The position numbers and the translations under genes were made by a program. DNA of 55,660 bases from Methanobacteriota archaeon (GTDB lineage Archaea; Thermoplasmatota; Poseidoniia; Poseidoniales; Poseidoniaceae), in contig JABIGM010000017.1 of NCBI GenBank assembly GCA_018650165.1, positions 1 to 55,660 of the forward strand, in the 5' to 3' direction. A model generated the notes under the pieces. The model ran no database searches. It worked only from the letters and a program-made list of their open reading frames with translations, and was not told the DNA's origin. This document shows, in pieces, positions 37,585 to 44,839 of this stretch. How positions within the stretch are numbered: the stretch's first letter is position 1; each line of letters starts with the position of its first letter.

Positions 37585-38763
37585 TTAGGCCAGGCTTGAA
37601 TCACAGGCATACTTCCGTGAGCAATTCTCACATTTGCCCTTTCTATTGTGATTCCTTTCAGCTCCACCCTCAGACATTAACCTTTGAATTTCTTTAACTG
37701 CTGAAAATAAAACATGTTTATTGCTGTCATCCCATTCGATTGTATGGAGATTTTCAGTTCCATATCGCAGAACACCATATGGTGGTTTACGATTGGTTGT
37801 TGATTCCACTAAATGTAGGTAGGCTAGAAGTTGCATCTTGTGGGATTTGTGTGGCCTATCTGGGATTTTACCAGTTTTCTGTTCGACTGGAATGAATTCG
37901 CCTTCCACGATTACAATCTGGTCAGGCCTACCACGTAATCCCGTAGATGTATCCACAAGAACCCCAGCAGTTGTTTCGTCATCAGAATAAACAACATCTA
38001 CATCTTCCTTAATTCCCGCATCAATTCTTGCAACTTCAAGTGCGTTATCCACTAATAGGGCACGTTGTAACTGCCATGACGCTAGTAGAGTCCATATCAT
38101 TGCAACAGCCACTAATATGAAACCGGCTTGTTGTTTATTTTCTGCCCAAATTAATCCGATTGCATGTAATCCAAATATTGTAGCGCCAATCAAGAACCCG
38201 GCTTCTACTTTACCACCTTGCCCCCATCCCCCAATGAATCCATAGGGCTCAATTGTATGTGGTAAATTGATATCGTCTAGGCCACTTACTCCATTCATAC
38301 CTTCCGAATCTTCAATCGGGTAATTCAACCATTTTCTCCACGGAAGGTAAATTGCGAGTAAACCTATTGCCAACCAAATAAGTGCAAGTATCGTGAGATA
38401 TTGTGAGATATCAACTGGTGATATATCATCAGAAATATTACTGAAAATAATAGAATCTGATATGAAAATAATCACTATGGCAAACCACCAAGACCAGATC
38501 ACTAATGCACGTTTCAATTCATTTTGTTTTTGTTTGAATTCTCTCACTTTACTGTGCATCTGAGCATGTTTTTCTCGGCCGATATTAATTGCTTTACCGC
38601 GCCCAGAGATACCTTCTCTGGCTAGCGACCAAGACAGTGGACAATAGGCGTGTCTCTCAAGATCACTAGCAGATACATGGAGTGCCTTTCCATCACTATC
38701 CCTCCAAAAACCATCATCGCCTTCCTCTGCGATATCAGATATTTTGGTAGAACCTTTGGCCAT
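37585..38763 (-). CDS. Cas4/RecB-like PD-(D/E)XK nuclease with four inserted membrane helices
   Basis: The 392-residue product has every mark of the Cas4/RecB nuclease family: YCPLSW with C41, GREKH with H66, the catalytic D281 in GRPDQ, E294 and K296 in VEQKTG, QLLAY at 311-315, and the C-terminal iron-sulfur cysteines C378, C381 and C387. Between H66 and D281 lies an insertion with four clear membrane helices (about 86-107, 122-141, 186-207, 212-231). Family Cas4 proteins are about 160-220 residues and soluble, so this is an unusual membrane-held version. There is no CRISPR array or cas gene nearby. Substrate and role are unknown. Confidence 0.75.
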   Translation of the reverse strand: MAKGSTKISDIAEEGDDGFWRDSDGKALHVSASDLERHAYCPLSWSLAREGISGRGKAINIGREKHAQMHSKVREFKQKQNELKRALVIWSWWFAIVIIFISDSIIFSNISDDISPVDISQYLTILALIWLAIGLLAIYLPWRKWLNYPIEDSEGMNGVSGLDDINLPHTIEPYGFIGGWGQGGKVEAGFLIGATIFGLHAIGLIWAENKQQAGFILVAVAMIWTLLASWQLQRALLVDNALEVARIDAGIKEDVDVVYSDDETTAGVLVDTSTGLRGRPDQIVIVEGEFIPVEQKTGKIPDRPHKSHKMQLLAYLHLVESTTNRKPPYGVLRYGTENLHTIEWDDSNKHVLFSAVKEIQRLMSEGGAERNHNRKGKCENCSRKYACDSSLA

Positions 38764-38924
38764 GTTTTATCCCGCCCAGTATGGCCCGTGTCTTCAATTT
38801 GCCATCAAGGTTATGCCTACACGCTTGACATGATTTTCGTAGTACTGCGCTTTGAAATCGATTTTACTTACTACGAAGCGGTTATTTAGGGGTGGATGGT
38901 GGCCCGAATGCTGGAGTTAATGCT
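38764..38924. promoter_or_regulatory. Divergent region upstream of rps2 with an inverted repeat and a TATA-like box
   Basis: This 161-base region separates the Cas4-like gene from rps2. It contains TTCGTAGTA at 38836-38844 and its exact complement TACTACGAA at 38869-38877, 24 bases apart. A TTATTTA at 38882-38888 could be the TATA box for rps2, giving a start near 38911 and a short leader with CTGGAG. Confidence 0.4.
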
Positions 38925-39524
38925 ATGACTGAACTTCTCATCGACCGTGAGACCTACGAGACCCATGCTGTGAATATTGGAACTCAACAAAAGAGTGCAG
39001 ATATGGCACAATTTATTTCTGAAGTTCGTTCCGATGGATTGTATCTTTTGAATATCGAAATCACAGATAGTCGCATCCGCTCTATCGCTCAATTCCTATG
39101 CCGCTACAATGCTGCAAACATCATGGTAGTAAGTGCACGCCAATACGGACAGCGCCCAGCACGCAAGTTCGCAGAAGCAATCGGTGCCCGTGCGAGTGTT
39201 GGAAGATTTATTCCAGGCAGCCTAACCAATCCTGCTCTTCGTTCATATGTTGAGCCTGATATGTTATTCGTAACAGATCCTGCTGCAGACCAGCAAGCAC
39301 TTCGCGAGGCAGTCAATTCAGGCCTACCAATCGTGGGAATCTGTGATGCAAACAACAACCTTCGAAATGTTGACCTTGCACTTCCTGCTAACAACAAGGG
39401 CCGAAAGTCTCTTTCACTACTTTACTGGATTCTAGCACGTGAAGTATTGAAATCACGTGGAGAAACCACAGATGAGGCATGGGCAGAAGCTCAAGACCTT
39501 GAAGACTGGGAATCTACATTCTGA
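38925..39524 (+). CDS. rps2: 30S ribosomal protein S2
   Basis: The 199-residue protein matches archaeal S2/eukaryotic Sa: VNIGTQQKS near 16-24, DGLYLLNIEITDSRI, the RFIPGSLTNP segment near 100-109, PDMLFVTDP, and VDLALPANNKGRKSL near 150-164. It is a structural protein of the small subunit. The frame is open from GTG 38892, but ATG 38925 gives the usual archaeal S2 N-terminus and has GGAG upstream. Confidence 0.96.
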   Translation: MTELLIDRETYETHAVNIGTQQKSADMAQFISEVRSDGLYLLNIEITDSRIRSIAQFLCRYNAANIMVVSARQYGQRPARKFAEAIGARASVGRFIPGSLTNPALRSYVEPDMLFVTDPAADQQALREAVNSGLPIVGICDANNNLRNVDLALPANNKGRKSLSLLYWILAREVLKSRGETTDEAWAEAQDLEDWESTF

Positions 39525-39533
39525 GTAAAATGA

Positions 39534-39545
39534 ACCCCCTGGGGT
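39534..39545 (+). repeat. ACCCC-CT-GGGGT near-palindrome upstream of the dus gene
   Basis: The G-rich arm runs into GGGGTGATGA, the Shine-Dalgarno sequence of the next gene. Pairing with the C-rich arm could hide the ribosome site. It belongs to the C4/G4 set in this window. Confidence 0.35.
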
Positions 39546-39553
39546 GATGAAGT

Positions 39554-40579
39554 ATGAGTGCTTTCATCTTACCCAAACCTGGTGAGTGGGATGGCGAGCA
39601 TCGCCCATTATTTCTTGCACCAATGTCGGGAGTAACCGATTTGGCCTACAGGCTCCTTGCAAAAGAGTGTGGGGCGGATTTCACAATTACAGAATTTACC
39701 AATTCGACAGCATTGACTCGAGATGCGGCGACTTCATGGAAAAAAATGGAAACATGCGATGCAGAGAATCCATTTATCCCCCAAATTTTTGGTGGAGTAA
39801 TAGATGATATGGCTTTAGCCGCAGAATTACTATCTGATAGTGCAGATATTATCGACCTAAATTTTGGTTGCCCAGCACCTAAAATAACAAAAATTTGTGC
39901 GGGTGCTGCTCTAATGGGCGACCCACAAAACCTAGTCTCAATGTGCGAAGAGGTAGTCGATCGAGTTGACATTCCAGTTACTGCAAAGATGCGTTTAGGG
40001 ACAGGACAAGGCGAAATTAATGCCAAAGAAATCTGTCAAGAACTTGAACAAGTTGGAATTCAACGGCTATGCGTTCATGGTAGAACACTTAGACAGAGAT
40101 ATTCAGGTGTTGCAGATTGGGATTACATTACTAGTGTAGTAGAATCGGTTGAACTACCCGTTATTGCTAATGGGGATGTAGTTGATTCAGATTCTGCTAG
40201 AGCGTGTCTAAGCCAAACTAACGCTGCTGGTTTGATGGTCGGTAGAGGTGCTATTGGCCGGCCTTCGGTGTTTGGGGAAATCAAAGTAGGGTTGGGCTGG
40301 ATGGAGGAAGAAGAACTACCTTGGATCGCAGCCCATGAAGGGGACTGGAAAGATCTCTCAGATGTAGCAAAACAATTTGCAACCCGCCGATGGTGTTGGA
40401 ACCGTTATATCGAATTAGCAAGAGAGACGACTGGCCTTGAATTGAAGTCGATGCGCGGCCATGCGGTATCGTTCACTAAAGGATTGCCAAGTGCCAAGAA
40501 AATACGCAATATCATGCATGGTAAGACTAGCAAGGAAGAATTTGCAGCGGCTACTAGTAATTTTCTAGCATCCAACTGA
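39554..40579 (+). CDS. dus: tRNA-dihydrouridine synthase
   Basis: The 341-residue protein is an FMN-dependent Dus enzyme, which reduces uridine to dihydrouridine in tRNA. It shows LAPMSGVTDLAYR near residues 21-33, the active-site segment LNFGCPAPKITKICAGAALM near 101-120, VTAKMRLG near 143-150, CVHGRTLRQRYSG near 175-187 and VIANGDVVDS near 209-218. The start at ATG 39554 follows GGTGATGA. Which tRNA position is modified cannot be told. Confidence 0.93.
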   Translation: MSAFILPKPGEWDGEHRPLFLAPMSGVTDLAYRLLAKECGADFTITEFTNSTALTRDAATSWKKMETCDAENPFIPQIFGGVIDDMALAAELLSDSADIIDLNFGCPAPKITKICAGAALMGDPQNLVSMCEEVVDRVDIPVTAKMRLGTGQGEINAKEICQELEQVGIQRLCVHGRTLRQRYSGVADWDYITSVVESVELPVIANGDVVDSDSARACLSQTNAAGLMVGRGAIGRPSVFGEIKVGLGWMEEEELPWIAAHEGDWKDLSDVAKQFATRRWCWNRYIELARETTGLELKSMRGHAVSFTKGLPSAKKIRNIMHGKTSKEEFAAATSNFLASN

Positions 40580-40598
40580 TATGGGTGCCTGCGGTGAG

Positions 40599-40604
40599 TT
40601 TAAA
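40599..40604 (+). promoter_or_regulatory. Candidate TATA box for a leaderless transcript
   Basis: TTTAAA is centred about 26-27 bases before the ATG at 40628, the archaeal distance from TATA to transcription start. No Shine-Dalgarno sequence precedes that ATG, so the mRNA is probably leaderless. Confidence 0.45.
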
Positions 40605-40627
40605 CGCCACCCTCCAATCCCAAAATC

Positions 40628-40975
40628 ATGTCAATCATAGCAGCATACAACGAAGCCTGGGATACTGGAAACACCGAGGCTCTCGCAGAAATTCTCCACG
40701 ATGAATTCGTCTTCAACCCTCACGTCGGTGGTATCACCATGGGTAAGTCCGATGTTTTGGCTTTCGCTGGTAACAACGCACCAAGCTCGGAAAACAACAG
40801 GGTCCTCTTCGAAAATAATGAAGTCGGTGTCGCCCATTCAATTGTGCACTTTGCCAACGGTTCAACCTCTGAAGCCGTGTTGTCGTTCCTCCAATTCAAG
40901 GATGGTAAAATCATCTCAATGGAAACCGGTGCAACGCCACTCTCTGACGATTACAAACTCGTCGGAAGCGAGTGA
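40628..40975 (+). CDS. NTF2-like (SnoaL-type) small protein
   Basis: The 115-residue product has the cone-shaped NTF2/SnoaL pattern: a first helix with AYNEAWDTGNTEALAEIL, the short EFVFNPHVGG strand, and two long C-terminal strands ending FLQFKDGKIISMETG. Members include isomerases, binding proteins and many of unknown role, so no reaction is assigned. Codons end in C unusually often compared with the surface genes, as in highly expressed genes. It begins at ATG 40628, probably leaderless. Confidence 0.75.
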   Translation: MSIIAAYNEAWDTGNTEALAEILHDEFVFNPHVGGITMGKSDVLAFAGNNAPSSENNRVLFENNEVGVAHSIVHFANGSTSEAVLSFLQFKDGKIISMETGATPLSDDYKLVGSE

Positions 40976-41007
40976 TTCCGCATTAGAACAGAAACCCTCA
41001 AATTACG

Positions 41008-41847
41008 ATGGTAGTAACTTGCTTCGTGGAAGAGGCGTCCAATACCAAAACCGGTCGTGCAACCGGTGCAAGTTACCTCTACAATAGTGAGGGGGAAATC
41101 GCGAAAGATAGGAGCAACGACCTTATCTCAGCGCTTACGGAAATTGGCTGGAATCTCTTATCTCCACTACAAATCGAGGCCTGTCCGCTGGGACTCAGTA
41201 ATAGCAATTACAAAATATCCTGCGGCGATGATGGCCCCCTTCTTCTGAAGGTGTTCGGGCCTACCGTCGGTAATACCAACCCTGATGAGAAACACATTCA
41301 GGATTGTGGATTCGGTGCAAAGGTGGTTCATCGGCTTGGATGGGGCCGACTTGAGATGTGGTTATCAGGCAGGGCGATGCGGCGCGATGATTGTGACAAT
41401 AGTCAGATATTAGCGGAACTAGCCAATGAATTACGCCGCTTGCATACGGTTACTGGTCGAAATCATAATGACCTAAATTTCACCAATATTCTGGTATCCT
41501 ACAGCCTAGATGTTGCCACCACTCACCTTCTCGACTTCGAATACGCCGGTCCTCTCGATGCACCCTTCGATGTTGCCAACTTCTTCTGTGAGTGGATGTA
41601 TGACCACGAATCTAGCCGCTGGTTTGAACCAGATTCTACATTATTCCCGCCCGAGGAACAGGCGCGTTCCTTCATTGCACAGTATTTGGAAATCACCGAT
41701 AGCGCTAGTAGTGAAGTATCGTCATTTCTGAAGGAGGTCCAAGTTAGAATTCCGCATGTACATACATACTGGATTGACTGGGCGATGAATAACTTCTCAG
41801 ATCGCAACGAATACGTGCAATACGCAGAATTACGGCAACTCCTCTAA
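41008..41847 (+). CDS. Choline/ethanolamine kinase-like phosphotransferase
   Basis: The 279-residue protein has the layout of eukaryotic choline/ethanolamine kinase: LGLSNSNYKI near 61-70 as the ATP loop, Lys81 in LLLKVFG, the Brenner-type catalytic loop HNDLNFTNIL at 153-162 with D155 and N160, and LDFEYAGPLDAPFDVANFFCEW with D176. In that family the enzyme phosphorylates choline or ethanolamine as the first step to a phospholipid head group. The true substrate in an archaeon could differ; other aminoglycoside-kinase-fold substrates are possible. No Shine-Dalgarno sequence is visible before ATG 41008. Confidence 0.78.
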   Translation: MVVTCFVEEASNTKTGRATGASYLYNSEGEIAKDRSNDLISALTEIGWNLLSPLQIEACPLGLSNSNYKISCGDDGPLLLKVFGPTVGNTNPDEKHIQDCGFGAKVVHRLGWGRLEMWLSGRAMRRDDCDNSQILAELANELRRLHTVTGRNHNDLNFTNILVSYSLDVATTHLLDFEYAGPLDAPFDVANFFCEWMYDHESSRWFEPDSTLFPPEEQARSFIAQYLEITDSASSEVSSFLKEVQVRIPHVHTYWIDWAMNNFSDRNEYVQYAELRQLL

Positions 41848-41858
41848 GATTAGGGCAC

Positions 41859-41874
41859 AATAAATTACTTTATT
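41859..41874. terminator. AATAAA-TTAC-TTTATT palindrome between convergent genes
   Basis: A perfect AT-only six-base stem with a four-base loop fills the short gap between two convergent genes and touches the stop of the minus-strand gene. It could serve both directions as a terminator. Confidence 0.4.
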
Positions 41875-42428
41875 CAACGATTTAGATGTTTTTTTGAAAT
41901 GAGATTTACCAAACCAAAAAGCAACGTTAATCCAAATAATCCTCCGGAAATAGATAGGCCAAACATGCAAACAGCACCTGCGGCCATACCTGAGCCAAGT
42001 TGTCCATCAGCATTATCATTACCAGTTCCACTAACTATTAAGGCGATAATAATTGTAAGGATTAAAACACCGACTGATGAATAGAATCCAATTGCACCCA
42101 ACCCTAAATTCCACGCTGGTTTTACATTGAATTTCTTGTTACACCGGGGGCATATCAAATTACCAAAATAATCGGGTGGGTATTTTAGTTTCGTTCCGCA
42201 AAACGGACAATTAGTTTCTATCTTTTCAGTAGATTTCTCAATTTGAATTTGTTTAGGTTTTTCTATACTTACCGTCACAGTATTTTCTTCTTCATCTATG
42301 ACTAAAAATTCCTCTGGGGGCTCCTCAAGGCGAGATATAAGATCGGATTTTTTACCCGAAACAGCGAGACCTTGCTCTCTTAGAAGATTTTTTAATTCAA
42401 CTACGGTTAATGAATTGAAATCTCCCAT
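41874..42428 (-). CDS. SAP-domain, zinc-ribbon membrane protein
   Basis: The 184-residue product starts with a SAP domain at about residues 5-36 (TVVELKNLLREQGLAVSGKK, SDLISRLEE). A zinc ribbon follows near 73-100 (CPFCGTK...CPRCNKK), then two membrane helices near 110-133 and 148-173. SAP domains usually bind DNA, so this could tether DNA or a DNA-bound complex to the membrane; that is inference. It lies at the downstream end of a minus-strand group of regulator genes and starts two bases from the preceding stop. Confidence 0.75.
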   Translation of the reverse strand: MGDFNSLTVVELKNLLREQGLAVSGKKSDLISRLEEPPEEFLVIDEEENTVTVSIEKPKQIQIEKSTEKIETNCPFCGTKLKYPPDYFGNLICPRCNKKFNVKPAWNLGLGAIGFYSSVGVLILTIIIALIVSGTGNDNADGQLGSGMAAGAVCMFGLSISGGLFGLTLLFGLVNLISKKHLNR

Positions 42429-42429
42429 A

Positions 42430-43566
42430 TCATGATGAGTTATGTGAACCGGATAAAGTTTGAGGGGGATTAATATCGGACATCGTATTTTCTAATAATT
42501 CACCAACCTTTTCAATTCGGCGAAGGATTCTATCTAAATCATCGATTGATTTTCTCTTTAGCATTGGTAAATCCATTCCAACTAATCTGTGTCCAAGGGG
42601 CAAGCGTCCTCCAAGTAAGTTGAGAAGGAGCATCTGAACTTTTGGTTTCATCCCTTTGAGGGCCTTTGCGATTAATTCAGGAGTGCAATTACCTTTCTTT
42701 AGGTTCTTGAGAAGTGAATTGGGAACAGAAAGGCGCTCAAATCCACCTTTCTTTAGCATCCAGTCTTCTCCCCTTCGCATATGCTGCGAAGTCATTGCAG
42801 ACCAAAGTGCAGTAGATAGGCGGTCGGTTCTAGCCACGCGCTCTACAAGCCCCGTCGTTCGGAACCTTTCCATAATCCTTCCAACCCTTGGCTTTGCTCC
42901 TTTCAATTCTTTAGCTGCCTCGTCTATTGAAATCGGCGGGCCCGAATTTAGTAACATTTCGAATATTTTTACTGATAGAGATTCTGAATGTATTTCCTTT
43001 CCAGGGCGTTCTCCAAGAAGCCCCATGTCTGCCATAAAACGTGAAAGTTCATTTTCACCATCCTCCAAAGGACCCCACTCTTTGATTCTAATCAAAGCAC
43101 TCGGCTTTCCATCTGGAGGCAACTCAATTGCCATTGCAACTTTCTTGCCACGATTCCAAACCTCATCAAGAAGTTCTAATCGTTGCGAGTGGATTAATTG
43201 TGCCCGATTTTTCATACTCGAAACCGCTTTGATAATCGAGCCACCAACGAGATAGTAAGACCTCCAGCCTTTACCCGATGATGTTGAAACTAGGCCTGCT
43301 GATACCAACCTAGCAAAATGATGGTGGATTGCCGCAGGAGTAAGGCCAAGCTCTTCTGCTAATTCACGAGTTTCATAGCCACGGCTTGGGTCAGTAAACA
43401 GATGTTCTGCTAGTATTCTGTGAATTGGAGAAAAAGTACCATCATCGGATGCAGATTCCTCACGGCGTCTATGTAAGCATAGAGTATCAATGATCCATGA
43501 AATTAGATTGTCTCTGTCCTTCTTGCTCGCAGGCAAGGGGATTTCATCGAGACGTAAATCGAACAT
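42430..43566 (-). CDS. Winged-helix transcriptional regulator
   Basis: The 378-residue protein has an ArsR-like winged helix near residues 55-105 (TRELAEELGLTPAAIHHHFARLVSAGLV). A second HTH-like segment lies near 205-240 (SIDEAAKELKGAKPRVGRIMERFRTTGLV), and a helical C-terminal region follows. It probably binds DNA; target and signal are unknown. The open frame begins with TTG 43620; ATG 43566 is preferred, though neither start has a clear ribosome site. It follows a membrane-tethered HTH gene on the same strand. Confidence 0.7.
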   Translation of the reverse strand: MFDLRLDEIPLPASKKDRDNLISWIIDTLCLHRRREESASDDGTFSPIHRILAEHLFTDPSRGYETRELAEELGLTPAAIHHHFARLVSAGLVSTSSGKGWRSYYLVGGSIIKAVSSMKNRAQLIHSQRLELLDEVWNRGKKVAMAIELPPDGKPSALIRIKEWGPLEDGENELSRFMADMGLLGERPGKEIHSESLSVKIFEMLLNSGPPISIDEAAKELKGAKPRVGRIMERFRTTGLVERVARTDRLSTALWSAMTSQHMRRGEDWMLKKGGFERLSVPNSLLKNLKKGNCTPELIAKALKGMKPKVQMLLLNLLGGRLPLGHRLVGMDLPMLKRKSIDDLDRILRRIEKVGELLENTMSDINPPQTLSGSHNSS

Positions 43567-43635
43567 AAGGACAACCGGTTGACGAGAGGTCTTGAACAAT
43601 GCGCATCTAACGCCGCTCAAGAGACGATTATCGAA

Positions 43636-44283
43636 TCAGCGTCTTTCATCCGACCACTCGTAATCAAGTGCGCGAGAACTCTGCCATTCTTCAGCATCGA
43701 TGAGGTGTGGTGCCATTTCAATTCTGTCTTCACGCATAATTCCGCGACGTCGTAATACTTTGATCGCTGAGTGGACAGTAGCTCGAGAACGCCCAATCCT
43801 TCTAGCAAGAGATGCCTGAGAACGAGGGATTCCGTTAATTCTGATATCGTCGATGATAGTTCTCTGAACAAGGGAAAGACCAATCGGCATTTTACTAGCG
43901 GCTTCACTTTCTCCGACATTCATCCCTCTTAGGACTTCAACTTGGGTTGGAGCTCCTGCAAAATAGCAGGTTCGTCCATTGACTGAAATTATTGTAATCG
44001 ACTTACGGCCGGTTAGTACATCCAGATGATGTCGCAGAGTTCCATTTGCTGCCGATAGATTCGACTGTAACTCACGGTAACAAAGCCCGGGGCTCTTTTC
44101 TAGAGTGCGAAGGATCCTGCGGCGTAATGGATGCTCAAACTCACCAACCTTTGCATCAACACTTCCTCTGGAAAATGCGAAGGCAGAGAGGCTTGAGCCC
44201 AAACCAACTAAACCACCAGTGGCACCAACAATTCCCGCGGCTAGCCACGGGCGTTGAGATATCCACTGTTTCAGAAGCGCCAT
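43636..44283 (-). CDS. Membrane-tethered winged-helix regulator
   Basis: The 215-residue product has one N-terminal membrane helix (about 13-37, LAAGIVGATGGLVGLGSSLS) followed by two winged-helix domains. The first is ArsR-like near 47-105 (HPLRRRILRTLEKSPGLCYRELQ, TLRHHLDVL); the second lies near 140-190 (SQASLARRIGRSRATVHSAI). It would hold a DNA-binding domain at the inner membrane face. It could respond to a membrane signal, but no sensor domain is visible. Confidence 0.75.
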   Translation of the reverse strand: MALLKQWISQRPWLAAGIVGATGGLVGLGSSLSAFAFSRGSVDAKVGEFEHPLRRRILRTLEKSPGLCYRELQSNLSAANGTLRHHLDVLTGRKSITIISVNGRTCYFAGAPTQVEVLRGMNVGESEAASKMPIGLSLVQRTIIDDIRINGIPRSQASLARRIGRSRATVHSAIKVLRRRGIMREDRIEMAPHLIDAEEWQSSRALDYEWSDERR

Positions 44284-44333
44284 AGAATATATTCATCGCT
44301 ACTCATTTGTAATGGATTCGGTTAGTTGAATCA

Positions 44334-44789
44334 TTACTTTTTCTTCATTGAACCATTGCAAATCTTGAGATGTGCAACAAATGGTGATAGTAGTCTTCCA
44401 CAAGTAATTCCGTGTTCCGAAAGGATATATTCCACTCGAATGGGAGGGCCATCATCGACTTGGCGAATTACAAGTCCTTCTTCGACTAGCAACCTCAATT
44501 TATCGGATAAGGTACGACTTGAGATACCCGATAGTAATGTTTTGAGTTGATTGAACCTTCTTGGTCCAGCGATGTAAAGAGTCGACAGTATTTCGATTGT
44601 CCATCTGCTACCAAACACATGGAGTGCTTCGACAGCAGCCGCGACTTCCCAATCTGTATTCCAAGGACCTCCAGATGAATGCTTGGCAAGGACTGAACGG
44701 ATATGCTTACCATTGTTCACCGTGTTATCAATATGCGTCTCTAAATCGTTAAAGACATCATCTGGGAGAGTCAATGGTGGGTCGGGCAT
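44334..44789 (-). CDS. HxlR-family transcriptional regulator
   Basis: The 151-residue protein has the HxlR winged helix: ALHVFGSRWTIEILSTLYIAG, RRFNQLKTLL, GISSRTLSDKLRLLVEEGLV and the wing region VEYILSEHG. HxlR proteins commonly respond to metabolites or redox state. The frame is also open from ATG 44840, which overlaps the stop of the hydroxyacyl-CoA dehydrogenase fusion gene (TGATG); ATG 44789 with AGGT just upstream gives a normal N-terminus. Both choices make it the next gene after that enzyme, so it may regulate it. Confidence 0.82.
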   Translation of the reverse strand: MPDPPLTLPDDVFNDLETHIDNTVNNGKHIRSVLAKHSSGGPWNTDWEVAAAVEALHVFGSRWTIEILSTLYIAGPRRFNQLKTLLSGISSRTLSDKLRLLVEEGLVIRQVDDGPPIRVEYILSEHGITCGRLLSPFVAHLKICNGSMKKK

Positions 44790-44839
44790 GATACCTGTAA
44801 GAGGTGTCTGAAATAAAACATAGTGTAACTCTAACACCA

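Noticed and set aside
37585..38763. A Cas4-like gene as a sign of a CRISPR-Cas locus
   Set aside because: No repeat array and no other cas gene occurs in the window, and the protein has membrane helices not seen in CRISPR Cas4.
40590..40620. GGGTG...CACCC and GTTTAAAC palindromes before the NTF2-like gene
   Set aside because: The stems are short and imperfect; the TTTAAA is better read as a TATA box.
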